The notes below the pieces were generated by a model. It ran no database searches, was not told the DNA's origin, and saw only the letters and a program-made list of their open reading frames with translations. The position numbers and the translations under genes are program-made. 64,000 bases of DNA from Eleginops maclovinus. Its lineage: Eukaryota > Chordata > Actinopteri > Perciformes > Eleginopidae. How positions within the stretch are numbered: the stretch's first letter is position 1; each line of letters begins with the position of its first letter. The DNA lies in contig NC_086355.1 in the NCBI RefSeq assembly GCF_036324505.1, positions 21,008,518 to 21,072,517 on the forward strand, read 5' to 3'. Below, piece by piece: positions 50,201 through 61,611 of this stretch.

Positions 50201-52109
50201 GATTCTACCATCTTTGGCAATTTTGGCTGTATGGCAATGTAATGGTAATACATACAGATCAATTGGGCAAAAAGCTAATGGATACGATAAATGAATGGAT
50301 GACAAACATTGATGTTGTGATAGTTATTGTTAGCCTACCATTTAATGGAGTTGTTCTAATGTGGGATGAGCATTTAGACAAACATATGCTTTAATCATTG
50401 GAAATTGTCCTGGAACATCTTAAATCATCGTAAATGAACACTTTAGTCTTATAAAGAACATGGGTTGTTTTTTTTGGGTTTGGATGAAATACTGAGTTTA
50501 ATTATTTGTATTTATTTTAGCATTTATGTTTTATATTCCATTCAAGCTTTTTTTTCTGACCATCTTTATGCTTCAGGTTTTTTTGGACTTGCCATCCCCA
50601 TTGACTTCATCTTAAACCATTCATCTCTCCTGATGGTTATCCTCGGAGGGATGCTTGTTATTATCATCTGTCTTCTGGTTGGGTTATTATTTAATCGCAG
50701 GTAAAAGAAACATTCAACTCATACTCATCCACGAATACTATAAATTGTGATATTGATTAGATATAAATATATACGACAATTTAAAACTATCTCACCGGCT
50801 CGCTGGGGGGCAAAAACATATATCAAAATATATCTCTAACCATAATAATATGTGTTGTCATGGCTGTGAATAGTATTTTAGTTTTTAGTAAACAAATGAA
50901 TAATAATTGTAATACTTTTAAAAATATTTTTAAAAGTACATTTTACTTAAATAACTATAAACTTAGATTACATCAGCTACTAATGTACCACTTTTTAGTT
51001 ATGTTAACGTTAATGTAAATGTTACCTGTCATCTTCCTCGGAGTACTCCTTTAAAATCTTCTTTAATATCAGTAAAATATATATTTGTCTAATTGATTGA
51101 AAATGTTTATATTTGTATTGTTTAATCATGTACAGATTATGGATACAGTTTTACTATCATTCTCTGGGCTCTGAATTAGACTTAAAACATTTTTCTTGCC
51201 TGCAGACAATCGCTCAGTGAACCTAAAAAAAAGAAGATCCTACCAGCGGTGAAGAGAGACCAAACCACCTCCACATGTGATGATGAATTCTTTGAAGAAG
51301 CTTCATTAGACTCCTCTCGTCCACAGAATGGATTGAACCAATCCCTCGCAGAGAGGGGGGATAATAAGCACAATGGCAATGTCATGGCCAACCCCAATGC
51401 CGTGGCCATCAGGGTGGAGCGTGACGGAGTGGAGCTTAACCCTAACCTGAACGAAATGATGTTCCTGCATGACCCTACGGATCAGATCAGGGTACCCGTC
51501 ACTGTGTCGGAGAATTTGTTCTTTTACAACCAGCCCGTTGCCATTCTTCACGGACCGGCATTCTTCCATTTGGAGGAGCAGGCCCAGTGGAGCAAGTCGG
51601 CCACCCTTCCCCGCGCAGGGGCCGCTTCTGATCCGCTGAGTAAAGACGAGTTTACCCAGTCCCCGCCAAAAAGTTCCGCGGCCACCCAGAACCAGGAAGT
51701 GGAAACTGAGGACCAGTCTGAGGTTCTAGAGGAGGCATCAACTTCCTCCAACACATCCAGTGGCCACTTCAGCCTCCCTGAGTCAGCGTCGGTCCCAGGA
51801 ACATTGAATAAAATTAGAGGCAGCAGGCGCTCCGTGCCCGCCTTGGGTGAGCTTTCTAAAATTCCATCAGCGCAGGCTCCAAGGGCCTGGTTTGTATCGC
51901 TGGAGGGTAAACCTGCAGCTGAGATCCACTACGCAGTGTCCGAGCAGCAGAGGGCACGGAGGCCGGCCGACAGTAGAGAAACCAGCTTGGACTCTGGAGT
52001 GGACATGAGCGAACTGAACCAGCTGTCTGGAAGGAGGGCTGTACCGCTGGAGCGCAAAAATACTTTTATCAAAAGCTCATCCAGCAGTAAAGAAGCACCT
52101 CCAGAGTAG
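41252..52109 (+). CDS. fam171b: FAM171B, single-pass membrane protein, eight exons
   Basis: Exons 41252-41426, 46866-47099, 48530-48622, 48797-48955, 49341-49514, 50036-50152, 50577-50700 and 51206-52109 join to 1980 bases, 659 codons plus TAG. Introns 1-6 are phase 1 and intron 7 is phase 2; all have GT..AG. Exon 1 gives a signal peptide (MRLWMCVLSALIICEDG). The ectodomain follows with FNLKVQVNNVMSREYLSQAL, VNQGNMWLFDDSVLITGK, several N-glycosylation sites (NYT, NLT, NAT, NRT) and HLGYWIAAPL. Exon 7 carries the membrane span (LLMVILGGMLVIIICLLVGLLF). The tail has KRDQTTST, KSATLPR, SASVPGTLN, PRAWFVSLEGKPAAE and TSLDSGVDM. SVPGTLN and the TFIKS end point to FAM171B rather than A1 or A2. Mammalian FAM171B is about 826 residues; this copy lacks the N-terminal polyglutamine and the conserved end. 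Confidence 0.9.
42589..43129. mobile_element. MITE-like element (AAGTACT..AGTACTT family)
   Basis: GGAGAAGTACTTGGATC at the left and AGTACTTGAGTCCAT at the right, with internal AAGTAAAAGTCCTGCATTC, GTATTAGCATC and TGTAAAGTAACTAA. These mark a very common teleost non-autonomous DNA transposon. GTAGTTAA occurs on both sides (42581-42588 and 43130-43137) and could be an 8-bp target duplication. The flank has several other GTAGTTAA copies, so this is not secure. Confidence 0.7.
45660..45701. repeat. perfect 18-bp inverted repeat with 6-base loop
   Basis: Arm TGTTGTCATGATTGAGCT at 45660-45677, exact reverse complement at 45684-45701, loop GTTTTA. Confidence 0.9.
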
Positions 52110-52439
52110 AAACTCGTGCTTACAGCTTTGTAAGTTCATATAAACAGCTGTATCTATGGCATGTAATTTATTTAACTCATGCATTTAAGGTGCAAAATGT
52201 GAGGTATTCACATTGCAGAAATATCATTTAAAACATTAACACAATTAACAAACATCCACAAGTGAAGAGATAACAATATTAACGTTGTGTCAAAGATGTC
52301 TATGTATTGAGTTGCAGAGATTGCTACTGAAATTAGCCTGTTGTGTGGGAAATAAGAGAGATTGGCACTTTTGACGTTGTTATACAGATCCAAGTTTTTA
52401 CCTGTTGGTTGTTGCAATACTCATTCTGGCCACAAGAGG

Positions 52440-52760
52440 CTGTATGGAAATAATGTTGTCCCAAGCCCCTCATTTTTGTGGTGGACAAACGGTGGAATTA
52501 CAAATTCTGTGTCAGTAACGTGATGCCATGGGACCATCCCAGACTTTTTTCATTGACTTCACTGAAAAGTAGAGTCATTTGGCTTTATCATCTCTGAGCA
52601 ACTTTCATAGGAATGAACAGGGCCAATCAACTCAAGTTCTATTCATACGTTCATCGTTTGACCAACATGAGAGCACACAGAAGTAGAGTTGTCTGAAAGG
52701 CTTGTCAATCACAGTGAAGAAATCCAGAACGTGTGTTGGACTACATCTCAAGGTGCAGAA
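52440..52760 (+). repeat. diverged interspersed repeat, copy 2
   Basis: CTGAGCAACTTTCATAGGAA, then TGAACAGGGCC, and a CATTGACTTCACTG stretch match the repeat at 29850-30400 in the same orientation. It lies in the presumed 3' UTR of fam171b. Confidence 0.5.
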
Positions 52761-53144
52761 ATGAGTGAATTTATGATATTTTTTTTGATCTACAGTATGG
52801 AAAAATTACCTAAAATTTAGCCATTCCTAATGGTATGCCAATTCCAGCAAAGTTTATTTTGCTGTATAACACATGTCAGAGCCATGACTACCTGCGCTAG
52901 GGTCCCGCAATCTCCATTTTGCTAAGTGTCAGAGATTATTTTGATGAGTTACATATTGCCCTACTGGTCTGCCTCGAACGGGACAGAGACAGCAATGTGA
53001 TTGAGATTAATGAGGTCAAAATAACAGTCAGACTACCACTCTTAACTGAACATGATGTCCTTTAATTTGTATTTGATTTGCATATTTGTTTATGCATGTT
53101 TTTTTGTGTATATCATCATGAAGTGAATCATTTCATTATATTTT

Positions 53145-53150
53145 AATAAA
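53145..53150 (+). terminator. candidate polyadenylation signal of fam171b
   Basis: AATAAA followed by a second overlapping ATAAAA, about 1.04 kb after the stop codon. The UTR it would close contains the repeat at 52440-52760. Confidence 0.5.
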
Positions 53151-53170
53151 ATAAAACTGACCTTGGTGAC

Positions 53171-56100
53171 AAGTGTTTTTATTAGTATACTGTAGAGAAT
53201 ACACTGTGTGAAAACGTTGTTATTTTAGTGGATCGCAATAGCCAGATATGAATCAATGTGTGTTTTGGATCCAAATTATTTATCTTATTTTTTGGATGAC
53301 ACATTTAACAACCTTAAGACCTGCAATGGAGATCAGAAAGTATACGGCTTTGGTAAAGTTGGAAAGAAATCGGATTATGTCCCTTTACAGTAGTAGAATA
53401 TGCTAATAAATAATGATGGTGATTTTTGTTATTGCAAATAATATTAAATAACTACACATTTCTAAAGCTTAGGGCACCCAAAATAACATCACACAAAATG
53501 GTATATTGCTAGACTGATAAAATATACTATGGAATAATTTCAGGGAATTTATTGTAGCCTATTATATTTAACAACTTCCTTGTTTGGAAGTGTAGTGCCA
53601 CACTTTGTTTTATCATTTAGCTGATTTTGTTTAATAAAAACTGTCATGTTCGAAACAGTGGAATTGCTTATAATAAGTATCATAATTGATAAAGTAGTTT
53701 AGCATGTGTTCACGTGAGAGCAGCAGCCTGCCATCATACAGTGTGCAGCACAGTGCGCATTGTGCGCATTGTGGTCCGTTTGCCTCAAACACTGAGAGAA
53801 CAAGGAAGTGGTTTCTCTGCTGCCAGTGTGCGCAATCTGGAAAGAGGGAAACAAGACTTTATGTTTCTACGTGGCAAACTTTTCCCTTTTTTTTTTAATC
53901 ATTTCTATTCCTGCTTATTTTGTTCGACTGAGAGTGAACTAATCCACGCTATTCAAGGTAAGCTCTCGCTATTTGGTAAATACAGTGATAGGCTAAATAC
54001 AGTTGCAGTACAGTATTCCGTTTCAAAAAAGAAAAGTGTACTTTCGGTTTTATTCCTTGTGTTTCTAAGTATTAAACATGAGGGAAACAAGTAATCCTAC
54101 AATCTGCCAACGTGTAACACTAAAATAAATACATTATGAAACAACCTAAAAGTGTTGACTTCCGATTTGTACCAACACACTTTACCATGTAAACGGAGCT
54201 TCTTAAAGATCATATTAAAGCGAGACACTACAGGTGAATAGCGGATTTGTTTAACTTAACGATATAAGCATGAAACGTCTCCAGTTAATTACTTACATTA
54301 AGACAATTGTTTTTCGTATTACAACTTTTCTGAAAAAGCTTGTTTAAATATGCAAATTAGACATCATCTAGGTAAATATGCGCATGTTATAATACATTTC
54401 GGGAACACAATTCTGAACATTGGATAAAGTCAGGTTAAAAAATGTTGTTTAATTTGGTAGTCACATTTGAATCTAAAGTTTTTACAGAAGGGGTTTTGGA
54501 TATCTCGTTTTATCACTCCATAAATCAGAAATTACTGTCAACAGTTGTAACATATTCTATTCCGCCATGTTTTTAGGTATAAAATGTTATATAATTCAGG
54601 CTATGAATGATATATGAACAACTTTCAGAATATTGATACGAATAAAACTGGAAGGTTTGGTGTATGTAAGTGCTACTGAAGTGGACATTTCTTGCTCCCA
54701 ATATGAGAAAAAACTCATTTTGAGAAAAGACTTTAAAGATATTTATTGTCAAATTCGATTTTTTAAATTGAAGACATGTTTACAGACACAATATCTAATA
54801 TAATCATTGGCAACAACAATATAGAATGTATAAAACGCATTACAACTGAAAACTGACTAACACAGCATAGGACCTGAACAGAATCAACCAGTGAGCAGTT
54901 CATCCAAACTCGCTACACAAGTTATCAGCCACTGCTGTGTGGCGTTTACTAAACCCTCCTGTTGTTTGGATGACAGCTTACGCATCGATGCACTCCGTGA
55001 AGATATCTCATGTTCGGGGTAATTTGTTTTTAGTTTTACTTTGCTTTGTGCAAGTGACAATTGTTGTCGTATTCTCTGTGAACGTTTTTTCGCTGTTCTT
55101 TTGCCATTTTGAGATTGAAATGTCCCACGGAAAGCTTAACCAGGAAGTGTCATAGCACACCACGTGACGCATCTGAACGAATCATGTTGTCAGAAATTGA
55201 CACAAGCCAATGAGATTTCGTTTTTGGTCTAAAGCCCCCTTCGTACTTTCAGTTTGGTTGCTGATACAAAAAAAATGACCACATTTGGGATCCGATGACA
55301 TGGTGCAGGAGAGATGGAGTTTTACATAGATACCTGTGATTGCATGGTGCAAACAGCGGTCGCGGTACTATATGTTGCGTTAGAATGCTAACTTCTGGAG
55401 AATTTAGGAGAAATCTACAGATGCAAATAGACAAACTATAGTAAAATAAACACCTAAATGTGTGTTATTCTTATTCCATCCAAAAGACTGAAAGAAAACA
55501 TGTTATGGAATCAAAATAGCACAACATTTCAAAAATGACCAGTGCATCAAAAATGATGTTTTTGCCTGCCGTGTCTCGCCTTAATTTAACGTTTGTATGC
55601 AAACAAAGGAAAAACACATAAAGGTGGAAGAGGTACTTTAGATTATTAACCTACTGTAAGTAAAAGTAGCAAACATTGCCTACAGTAGGTCTAACACACA
55701 TTGTACTCAAAATTGTAACACCAAAAACTGGTAAGGACATGTAGTAAGAACATTTTGAAATAATCTTCAACATATACAGTTTAAGGCAATGTTAGTGGGG
55801 AACAGTACGTTTAATTATACTTCTAAATTTAAGGTTATTCTGTGCACTATTAATACAAAACAAAACTACAAGTGAAAAGATAAAAATGAGAATGTATGCA
55901 AGCAGTATTTCCTTAAATAATGGTAAAGTAAGTATTTGTTTAATACTTTGGACAATTAATAAGATTGCATTTTGAGTCAATTTGTATGCCTAGAATTTTC
56001 CCAGGCATACAACATTTGCATTGCTATGTTTAACTATATAAAACTATATTTTAAGCATTGTTATGTGTGAAACCAAAAGTTTATTTAAATTGTGTTATAA

Positions 56101-56942
56101 TTTAGTTTAGTTTAGTTAGTTCAGTCATTTTCAGTAAAGATTGTTTGTGTTATAATAATAAGCTTTATTTGTATAGCACTTTTCATGCACATCAACATTT
56201 AAAACACAACCAGATTTTGACATCCAGCAAAAAAAACAAAAACATAACCAACAAAAAATATGATAAAAGTTTAACACTTTAAGAGACACAGCTGGAAAGG
56301 TGTTATAATAATTAAATTACAATTAAATAAAAACACACAATGAAATGTTGATCCCTCTGTAAATTACCTTACAAGGAATATAATAAGGAAGACTAAATCA
56401 ATACATATGATGAATATAAATACCTATTAAATAAATAAATAAAATAATAAATATAAAATCAAAATAAAACCCAAGACATAAGACATTAATAATAACAATT
56501 TAATAATTAATACGATTAATAAAAGTCAAATTATTAAAACACCAACTTAAAAGGTAACTTTGCTAATAAAATGGTTGAATATATAATACAAGTTAAACCA
56601 ATAAAACCTATAAAATAAATAAAACAATATACAAATAACCAAATATTAAAGGAATACAAGTTGATTTGTTTAGTTGTATTAATATTTTTTTTGACCCCAA
56701 TTTTTATAACAAAAATCAACACTTCCTAATTGCATTTGGTTTTCACCACGATTGTAAACGAGGCCCTGGTTTCAATGTGATAACATTTCACAATAAAGGT
56801 TTTATGAATTAGTTTTTAAATGTAATCTTTACATTTTTATATATTGTCTTATGACTGTTGTTTATATAAAATTATGCACTTGGCTAATGCTATGTTCCTG
56901 TGATACTTTAATTATTTGTAAGTACTTTCTCTCTCATTGCAG
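53171..56942. other. spacer and presumed leader region of the CARD gene
   Basis: No recognised coding exon. The splice acceptor right before 56943 shows that at least one exon of the CARD gene lies upstream. A possible donor CAAGGTAAGC near 53955 is a guess only. An ISRE-like site is at 55245-55256, a fragment of the AAGTACT MITE family lies at about 55630-55720, and a TTATTTGTATAGCACTTTTC repeat at about 56160-56290. Confidence 0.4.
55245..55256 (-). promoter_or_regulatory. ISRE-like site
   Basis: CAAACTGAAAGT on the minus strand differs by one base from the GAAANNGAAAST form of the interferon-stimulated response element. It lies about 1.7 kb before the first coding exon of the CARD gene. 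A single short match of this kind can occur by chance. Confidence 0.25.
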
Positions 56943-56945
56943 ATC

Positions 56946-57751
56946 ATGGAAAAACTGGAGTCTGTGAAGACAAAACTCTGTATGTGGCTTTCAGAGGACC
57001 CTGATTTTATCCTCGCAAAGTGTGGGAATATTTTATCTATGAACGAGTTTCTCGAAGTACAAAAGCAAAGCAATGCATTAGAAAAGATGGAAGTGCTTCT
57101 GAAGACAATAATTACGAAGCAAGAATATACCTGTCAGTCCTTCTTAAGCATCCTGGAGGAGAATCAACTGCACTACCAGCAACTGACACAGCTTTTCAAA
57201 CCTGATGCTCAAAGTAAGGCATGTCACATACCTGTGTACATCTCTGTATATACTCAAAACCTAAGAATGCAGCTGACATATGCTTGTTATTAATATTTCA
57301 GCTGCACCAACTGTGTTCGCTGACAGTTGCAGTGTTGTTACCATGAGAGAGATGACAGATATCAAAGCAAAAAACCTCAACACAAATATTATAACGGAGA
57401 TGGATCCACGGAGTTGGAAGACTGGTAAGCATATTCCCGTACAGTATGAAATTGCAAAATGACATTTGAAAAAATAGATTGTATACTTCAGAGTCTATCA
57501 TTTACGAAACCATTTTGGTTTAGACCGTATTCCTAACACATGTTTAAATAAGAGGCTGCAACATTTAACTGCAAAGACATTTTTTTTGGGACATAATCGG
57601 TAGCCCAAAATAGTTCCCCAGCTCTATCACTGTCCCTTTATACGGTGGCACTGAAAGTTAAAACACAATATGTCATACAATAATAACATTTCAGATAACA
57701 CAAAAAATCTAAATGATCCAAAAATGTCATTAAAAAAAATCTCTCTCTATA

Positions 57752-57796
<45 letters not shown>

Positions 57797-59913
57797 TTAT
57801 GTAAGGTTAATAGCGGTTATAGGATGATAGTAAAACTAACTTTTTATAAGGCACTTGTGTTGATTCATATATTGACATCAAATAGGCAATTCAGGATTTT
57901 CTTTCAACAAATTTTGAAATTCTCTCCATCTGAATAAATGTTTTTGTTGCTACTCCAGTATCAGCCATAACTACATAATTTAATGTCAAAAAACGATCTT
58001 TCTATGCCATTAATCATTGTGTGTGTATTCCCAGACAGGCATTTAGAATAACCTTATATGACAATCAATCTCTTGCCTATAGTGTTGTTTGCTTTTGTAT
58101 GCCATATACTGTAGATGCATCAGTATTTTATTACATAACCCGTTAGTCTCCTTATAATCATTATAAATGATTAATATTTTCTTCTTATTTCAGGAACTGC
58201 TGTTGGAACAGCTCCCCAAACAGATTACACCTGCTGTTAATGGCAGTGCAATCTGTGCTGACAAGATATCTGGTGTCAATGTTGATGATCTAAATGTATC
58301 AGTGTCTGTGAAAATGGTGAATACAGGTTAGATTAACAACTTGCGTTACATATATTTATTGTTTAAATGTTCTATCTGGACATTTTAGTAAATCCTAACT
58401 CTGCTTTCTCATCAGGGACAGTAGACGAGATACTGCCATCCCATCAGGTACAGCACATACACTCAATTGTAGAAACCATTATACAATTCTGGGGAGTTTT
58501 TGTCATTAACAAGAATGGGACAAACTCAAGGATGACACTCTTATGCCTTTGAAGTGTAAGATAAGAATTACCAGATGTAGTAGAAAGTGAACAGCCAAAC
58601 TCTCTCTCCTAGCATTGTCTTAATTTGCGTACTTACCTGCATTGGCTAATTTGAGTGATTAAGTGCATCCCTGTGCAAAGTATGGTAAAATGCACTATGA
58701 GCACCCAGATGGTGAAATTCTATTGGCCAACAAGTTGTGTGTTGAAAGCTGTACACTTCTTACATTAAACAATGGTCATCTTGGCCACACTACCGAAGTT
58801 GCGCAACTAGACGCGGTTGCGGTTGGGCCGATGAAGACAGCACTATACAAACAAAAGTTATGCATGTGGGGTTTTTTTTCACTTTAACGATACTGGTGTT
58901 GAAATTAAACCACACTTTTCGGGGTTAACTGATCAGTCTGTATATGTGTGCTGCAGCAAATGAAAATGTTGCTAGGTAGCCAGCTAGCTAACAGCGGCAA
59001 TCATCACCTCTGATGACGACGCAGCCACAGTGTGCAATTTTATACGATATAAGCTGTTCGAAATTCACAGACTGCACAAATGTTTACAATGCAAAAATGT
59101 CGTTTTACTAAGAGAATTTGCCCAAATGTACACAGCAACTGTCTCTAGTTTTTATGCTAAGCTAAGCTAATTGTCTGGCGGATTTAGACCTTTGGCCGAC
59201 CATTTGAGGTGTTGTTGCTCCAGATATACAGTATGTGAAAGGTTTTTGGTCAAAAGTGTCGATTATATATAATATGTTTTTATATCCTAAACAAAATCAT
59301 ATCAGAAACAGCTGACATCACATCACAAAGTTGGGAGTTAAAGTGGATAAAACGATTGATCCGTCCATCGACATTCTGTGTTTCAGTGGAAGGTTACCGA
59401 TATAGGGGACTTCATCCCTGACAGGTTGTAAGCAACATGAAAGAGAAACACACTGACACAGACCTTAAGAAGAGAGGCAAGCTCAATGTTCAAACCTTCA
59501 AACTGCACGCTGAAACATAACAATAACGTCACAGACTAGAAATCCCAAAAGCAAATTACCCATATACCGTATACCGTATATACCGTAAGTTTTTTTAAAG
59601 ATTGATGAACATCTGCTGTCTGTTCCAGGGTCCGGCTGCCAAAATGATCATTACCAACAAGTTGGGACTGATTGACTGCCTGAGTGCGGATTCATCCTTC
59701 ATTTTGCAGAATGTGCATGAAAAACAAATTGTCACAGATAGACAATATCTGATTTTGAAAGATCTCTCACAGCAAGAAGAAACCGTCATAAAGCTCATCG
59801 ATCAAGTGATTAGAAAAGATGAAAATTCCTGCTCCCTTTTTCTTGAAGTTCTCAAACAGCCTGATGTTCTTATGACTTATCCGAAGCTCAAAGAACTCAC
59901 CAAGAAATGGTGA
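56946..59913 (+). CDS. tandem-CARD protein, four coding exons
   Basis: Exons 56946-57213, 57302-57424, 58416-58447 and 59629-59913 join in frame (introns phase 1, 1, 0) to 235 codons plus TGA. Exon 1 encodes an N-terminal CARD-like helical domain (about residues 1-88): ILAKCGNILSMNEF, EKMEVLLKTII, CQSFLSILEE. Exons 2 and 3 give a linker of about 50 residues. The last exon encodes a second CARD (about residues 145-235): LIDCLSADSSFILQNV, QYLILKDLSQQEETVIKLID, SCSLFLEVLKQ. CARDs pair with other CARDs in inflammasome, NOD and caspase signalling in the cytosol, so an adaptor or decoy role is likely (inference). No nucleotide-binding, caspase or membrane part is seen. A splice acceptor just before the ATG implies a 5' UTR exon. 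I cannot assign a named orthologue. Confidence 0.75.
57748..57794. repeat. AT dinucleotide microsatellite
   Basis: Nearly pure TA repeats with one TGTGTA break, in intron 2 of the CARD gene. Confidence 0.9.
58194..58326 (+). other. candidate cassette exon of the CARD gene, frame-breaking
   Basis: Bounded by TTATTTCAG and GTTAGA. In one frame it is open for 44 codons, with GSAICADKISGVNVDDLNVS, resembling in style the linker encoded at 57302-57424. Its length of 133 is not a multiple of three. Joined to the preceding phase-1 exon it reads GTAVGTAPQTDYTCC and stops. Skipping it keeps the whole gene open. Confidence 0.45.
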
Positions 59914-60059
59914 TAAGCAGAAGGGGAAACAATGTATTAGCTGTAAATGTGAAGATAGGGTGAACAAGACATGAGTGATATGATTTTATTTGTATATTTC
60001 ATTTATGAACTCTTACATACATCCTCTCACATTGTTTTGCTAAACATGGTAAGGATAAC

Positions 60060-60395
60060 ACCCAATAGTGATTGGATTTTAGGGGTTTTGATTTCAGAGT
60101 GATTGGTTGTAAAAAATCATAACGGTGCTCTGGGAGGAGAGCAGGTGATAAGATGGGCGGGCGGTCGTTACCTTGGTTGGTTATTGGCTAATGGTTGCCC
60201 AACCCCAAAAACACTGTGACATCACAAAGTGGCCAAAATCTGATCAGCTCTTTTTCAGACAGGTTTTTATGGATCAGGACAAAAGGATAGAGAATATTTT
60301 CCCCTGAATCTGTATGTGTCACAGAGGGGACACATATTTATGTATAAAAGACATGAAAAAGAGGATTTGTCAAAATAGGGGACCTTTAACTTCAA
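60060..60395 (-). repeat. MITE-like repeat downstream of the CARD gene
   Basis: Ends in AAAATAGGGGACCTTTAAC. The inside has GTGACATCACAAAGTGGCC and AGCTCTTTTTCAGACAGG, the form of a common fish repeat read in reverse. The borders are approximate. Confidence 0.5.
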
Positions 60396-60485
60396 ATCAT
60401 TAATTGACAATAGCTTTCTGATGAGGAGCTCATAGCTGTCATTCACGCTTGGGATGCTTGGTGTATTTAAAAGTATAATTTGTTT

Positions 60486-60491
60486 AATAAA
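60486..60491 (+). terminator. candidate polyadenylation signal for the CARD gene
   Basis: AATAAA about 570 bases after the stop, beyond an interspersed repeat. No earlier canonical hexamer was seen. Confidence 0.3.
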
Positions 60492-60539
60492 ATATCTGAA
60501 AAAAAGCTTGCACCAATACCTGTCATCATTAAGAGAAAA

Positions 60540-60640
60540 CATACAGATGCACTCTGACTGGATAATCCTGAATAAATGGACTAGTAATATATATTATGAG
60601 CCACTAGAGGTCACAATTGTTAAGGATTTGTTTGTTAATA
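60540..60640 (+). repeat. local duplication, copy A
   Basis: CCTGAATAAATGGACTAGTA and AGCCACTAGAGGTCACAATTG (quoted in part) align with 61081-61215. Confidence 0.65.
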
Positions 60641-60916
60641 TCGTTCTTTTGTCATGTTAATACAATGTGCATTGTCTTTAACACAATATAATGTTTGATT
60701 CCATGTAACATGCAACAAGCATTTGACTCGAACTTGTGAATAATATTTAAAACTAATCATCTAAGGAAAAAACAAAAGATTACCTAGTTTTAAGTGTAGA
60801 CTGTAGTTTTGTTTTAGACCACAGTAAAACAAAAAGAAAAGAGTTTACTGAAGTAAAAAAATAATATAATTGGATTCTATTTATTGATCCATCAATGTGT
60901 CAGCATATGTTATTTT

Positions 60917-61077
60917 TATATAGGCCTATTGTCTGTCATTGTGACAGTGTTGAAAGGGGGAGACAGAGGAGATAACACGCGACAAAGATCCCAGGTCAGA
61001 TTCAACCCCGGGTCCTCTGCATGGGGACTGAGCCCCAGTACATGGACCAACAACTCTACCAACTGAACTACACAGCG
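60917..61077 (-). repeat. tRNA-derived SINE
   Basis: On the minus strand it begins near 61077 with TAGTTCAGTTGGTAGAG, a pol III A box. A B box GGGGTTGAATC follows about 60 bases later. It then continues into a pyrimidine-rich CTCCTCTGTCTCCCCCTTTC tail. The layout is that of a common fish tRNA-derived SINE. It lies between the two copies of a local duplication. It is not a functional tRNA gene: there is extra sequence between the boxes. Confidence 0.7.
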
Positions 61078-61080
61078 TCC

Positions 61081-61215
61081 CATACACTGATACATTCTGA
61101 GTGGATTCTCCGAAATAAATGAACTAATAATGCACATTATGTAGTTGAATATAGACTGCTGCACGTCATCATCTAAGCCACTAGAGAGCACCATTGCAAA
61201 GGGTTTGTTTTTGAA
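61081..61215 (+). repeat. local duplication, copy B
   Basis: CCGAAATAAATGAACTAATA and AGCCACTAGAGAGCACCATTG (quoted in part) align with 60540-60640, with about 30 extra bases between the blocks. Confidence 0.65.
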
Positions 61216-61611
61216 TCACTGGGTTTTCCATGTTTATGAACATGCAATGTATTTAAAACCAAACACTGACAATTCATGCACTGCAATGACAATTTTAGGT
61301 AAATTATTATTCAATATAATAATATGTTTAACTTACTGCGCATTTTAAGTATTACTGTGCTACAGAATCATGCAAATAATACACAAATAAAAGGTTTGAA
61401 CGAAGTGTCTTTAACACCTTTTACCTCCAACACACAAATCAATCATTTAGTTTGGTCCTGCTTCTTGAGCACTTCAAGCTCTTTGTATCTCTCTTTAGTT
61501 TCTCGCCTCAAATGTCAGGAAAATGGGGCATATATAATTTAATCAGGAATAACATTGGGTGACTTGATCCAAGTTTAGTGTTTACCCAATGAGAGCATCC
61601 AAACCCTACGG

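Noticed and set aside
53714..54094. ORF of 126 codons between fam171b and the CARD gene
   Set aside because: It has no recognisable domain and is Phe-rich from low-complexity T runs. A nearby GTAAGC donor could mark a noncoding first exon, but the coding claim is not supported.
60985..61077. tRNA gene on the minus strand
   Set aside because: A and B boxes are present, but the spacing and the lack of a cloverleaf show a SINE head instead of a tRNA.
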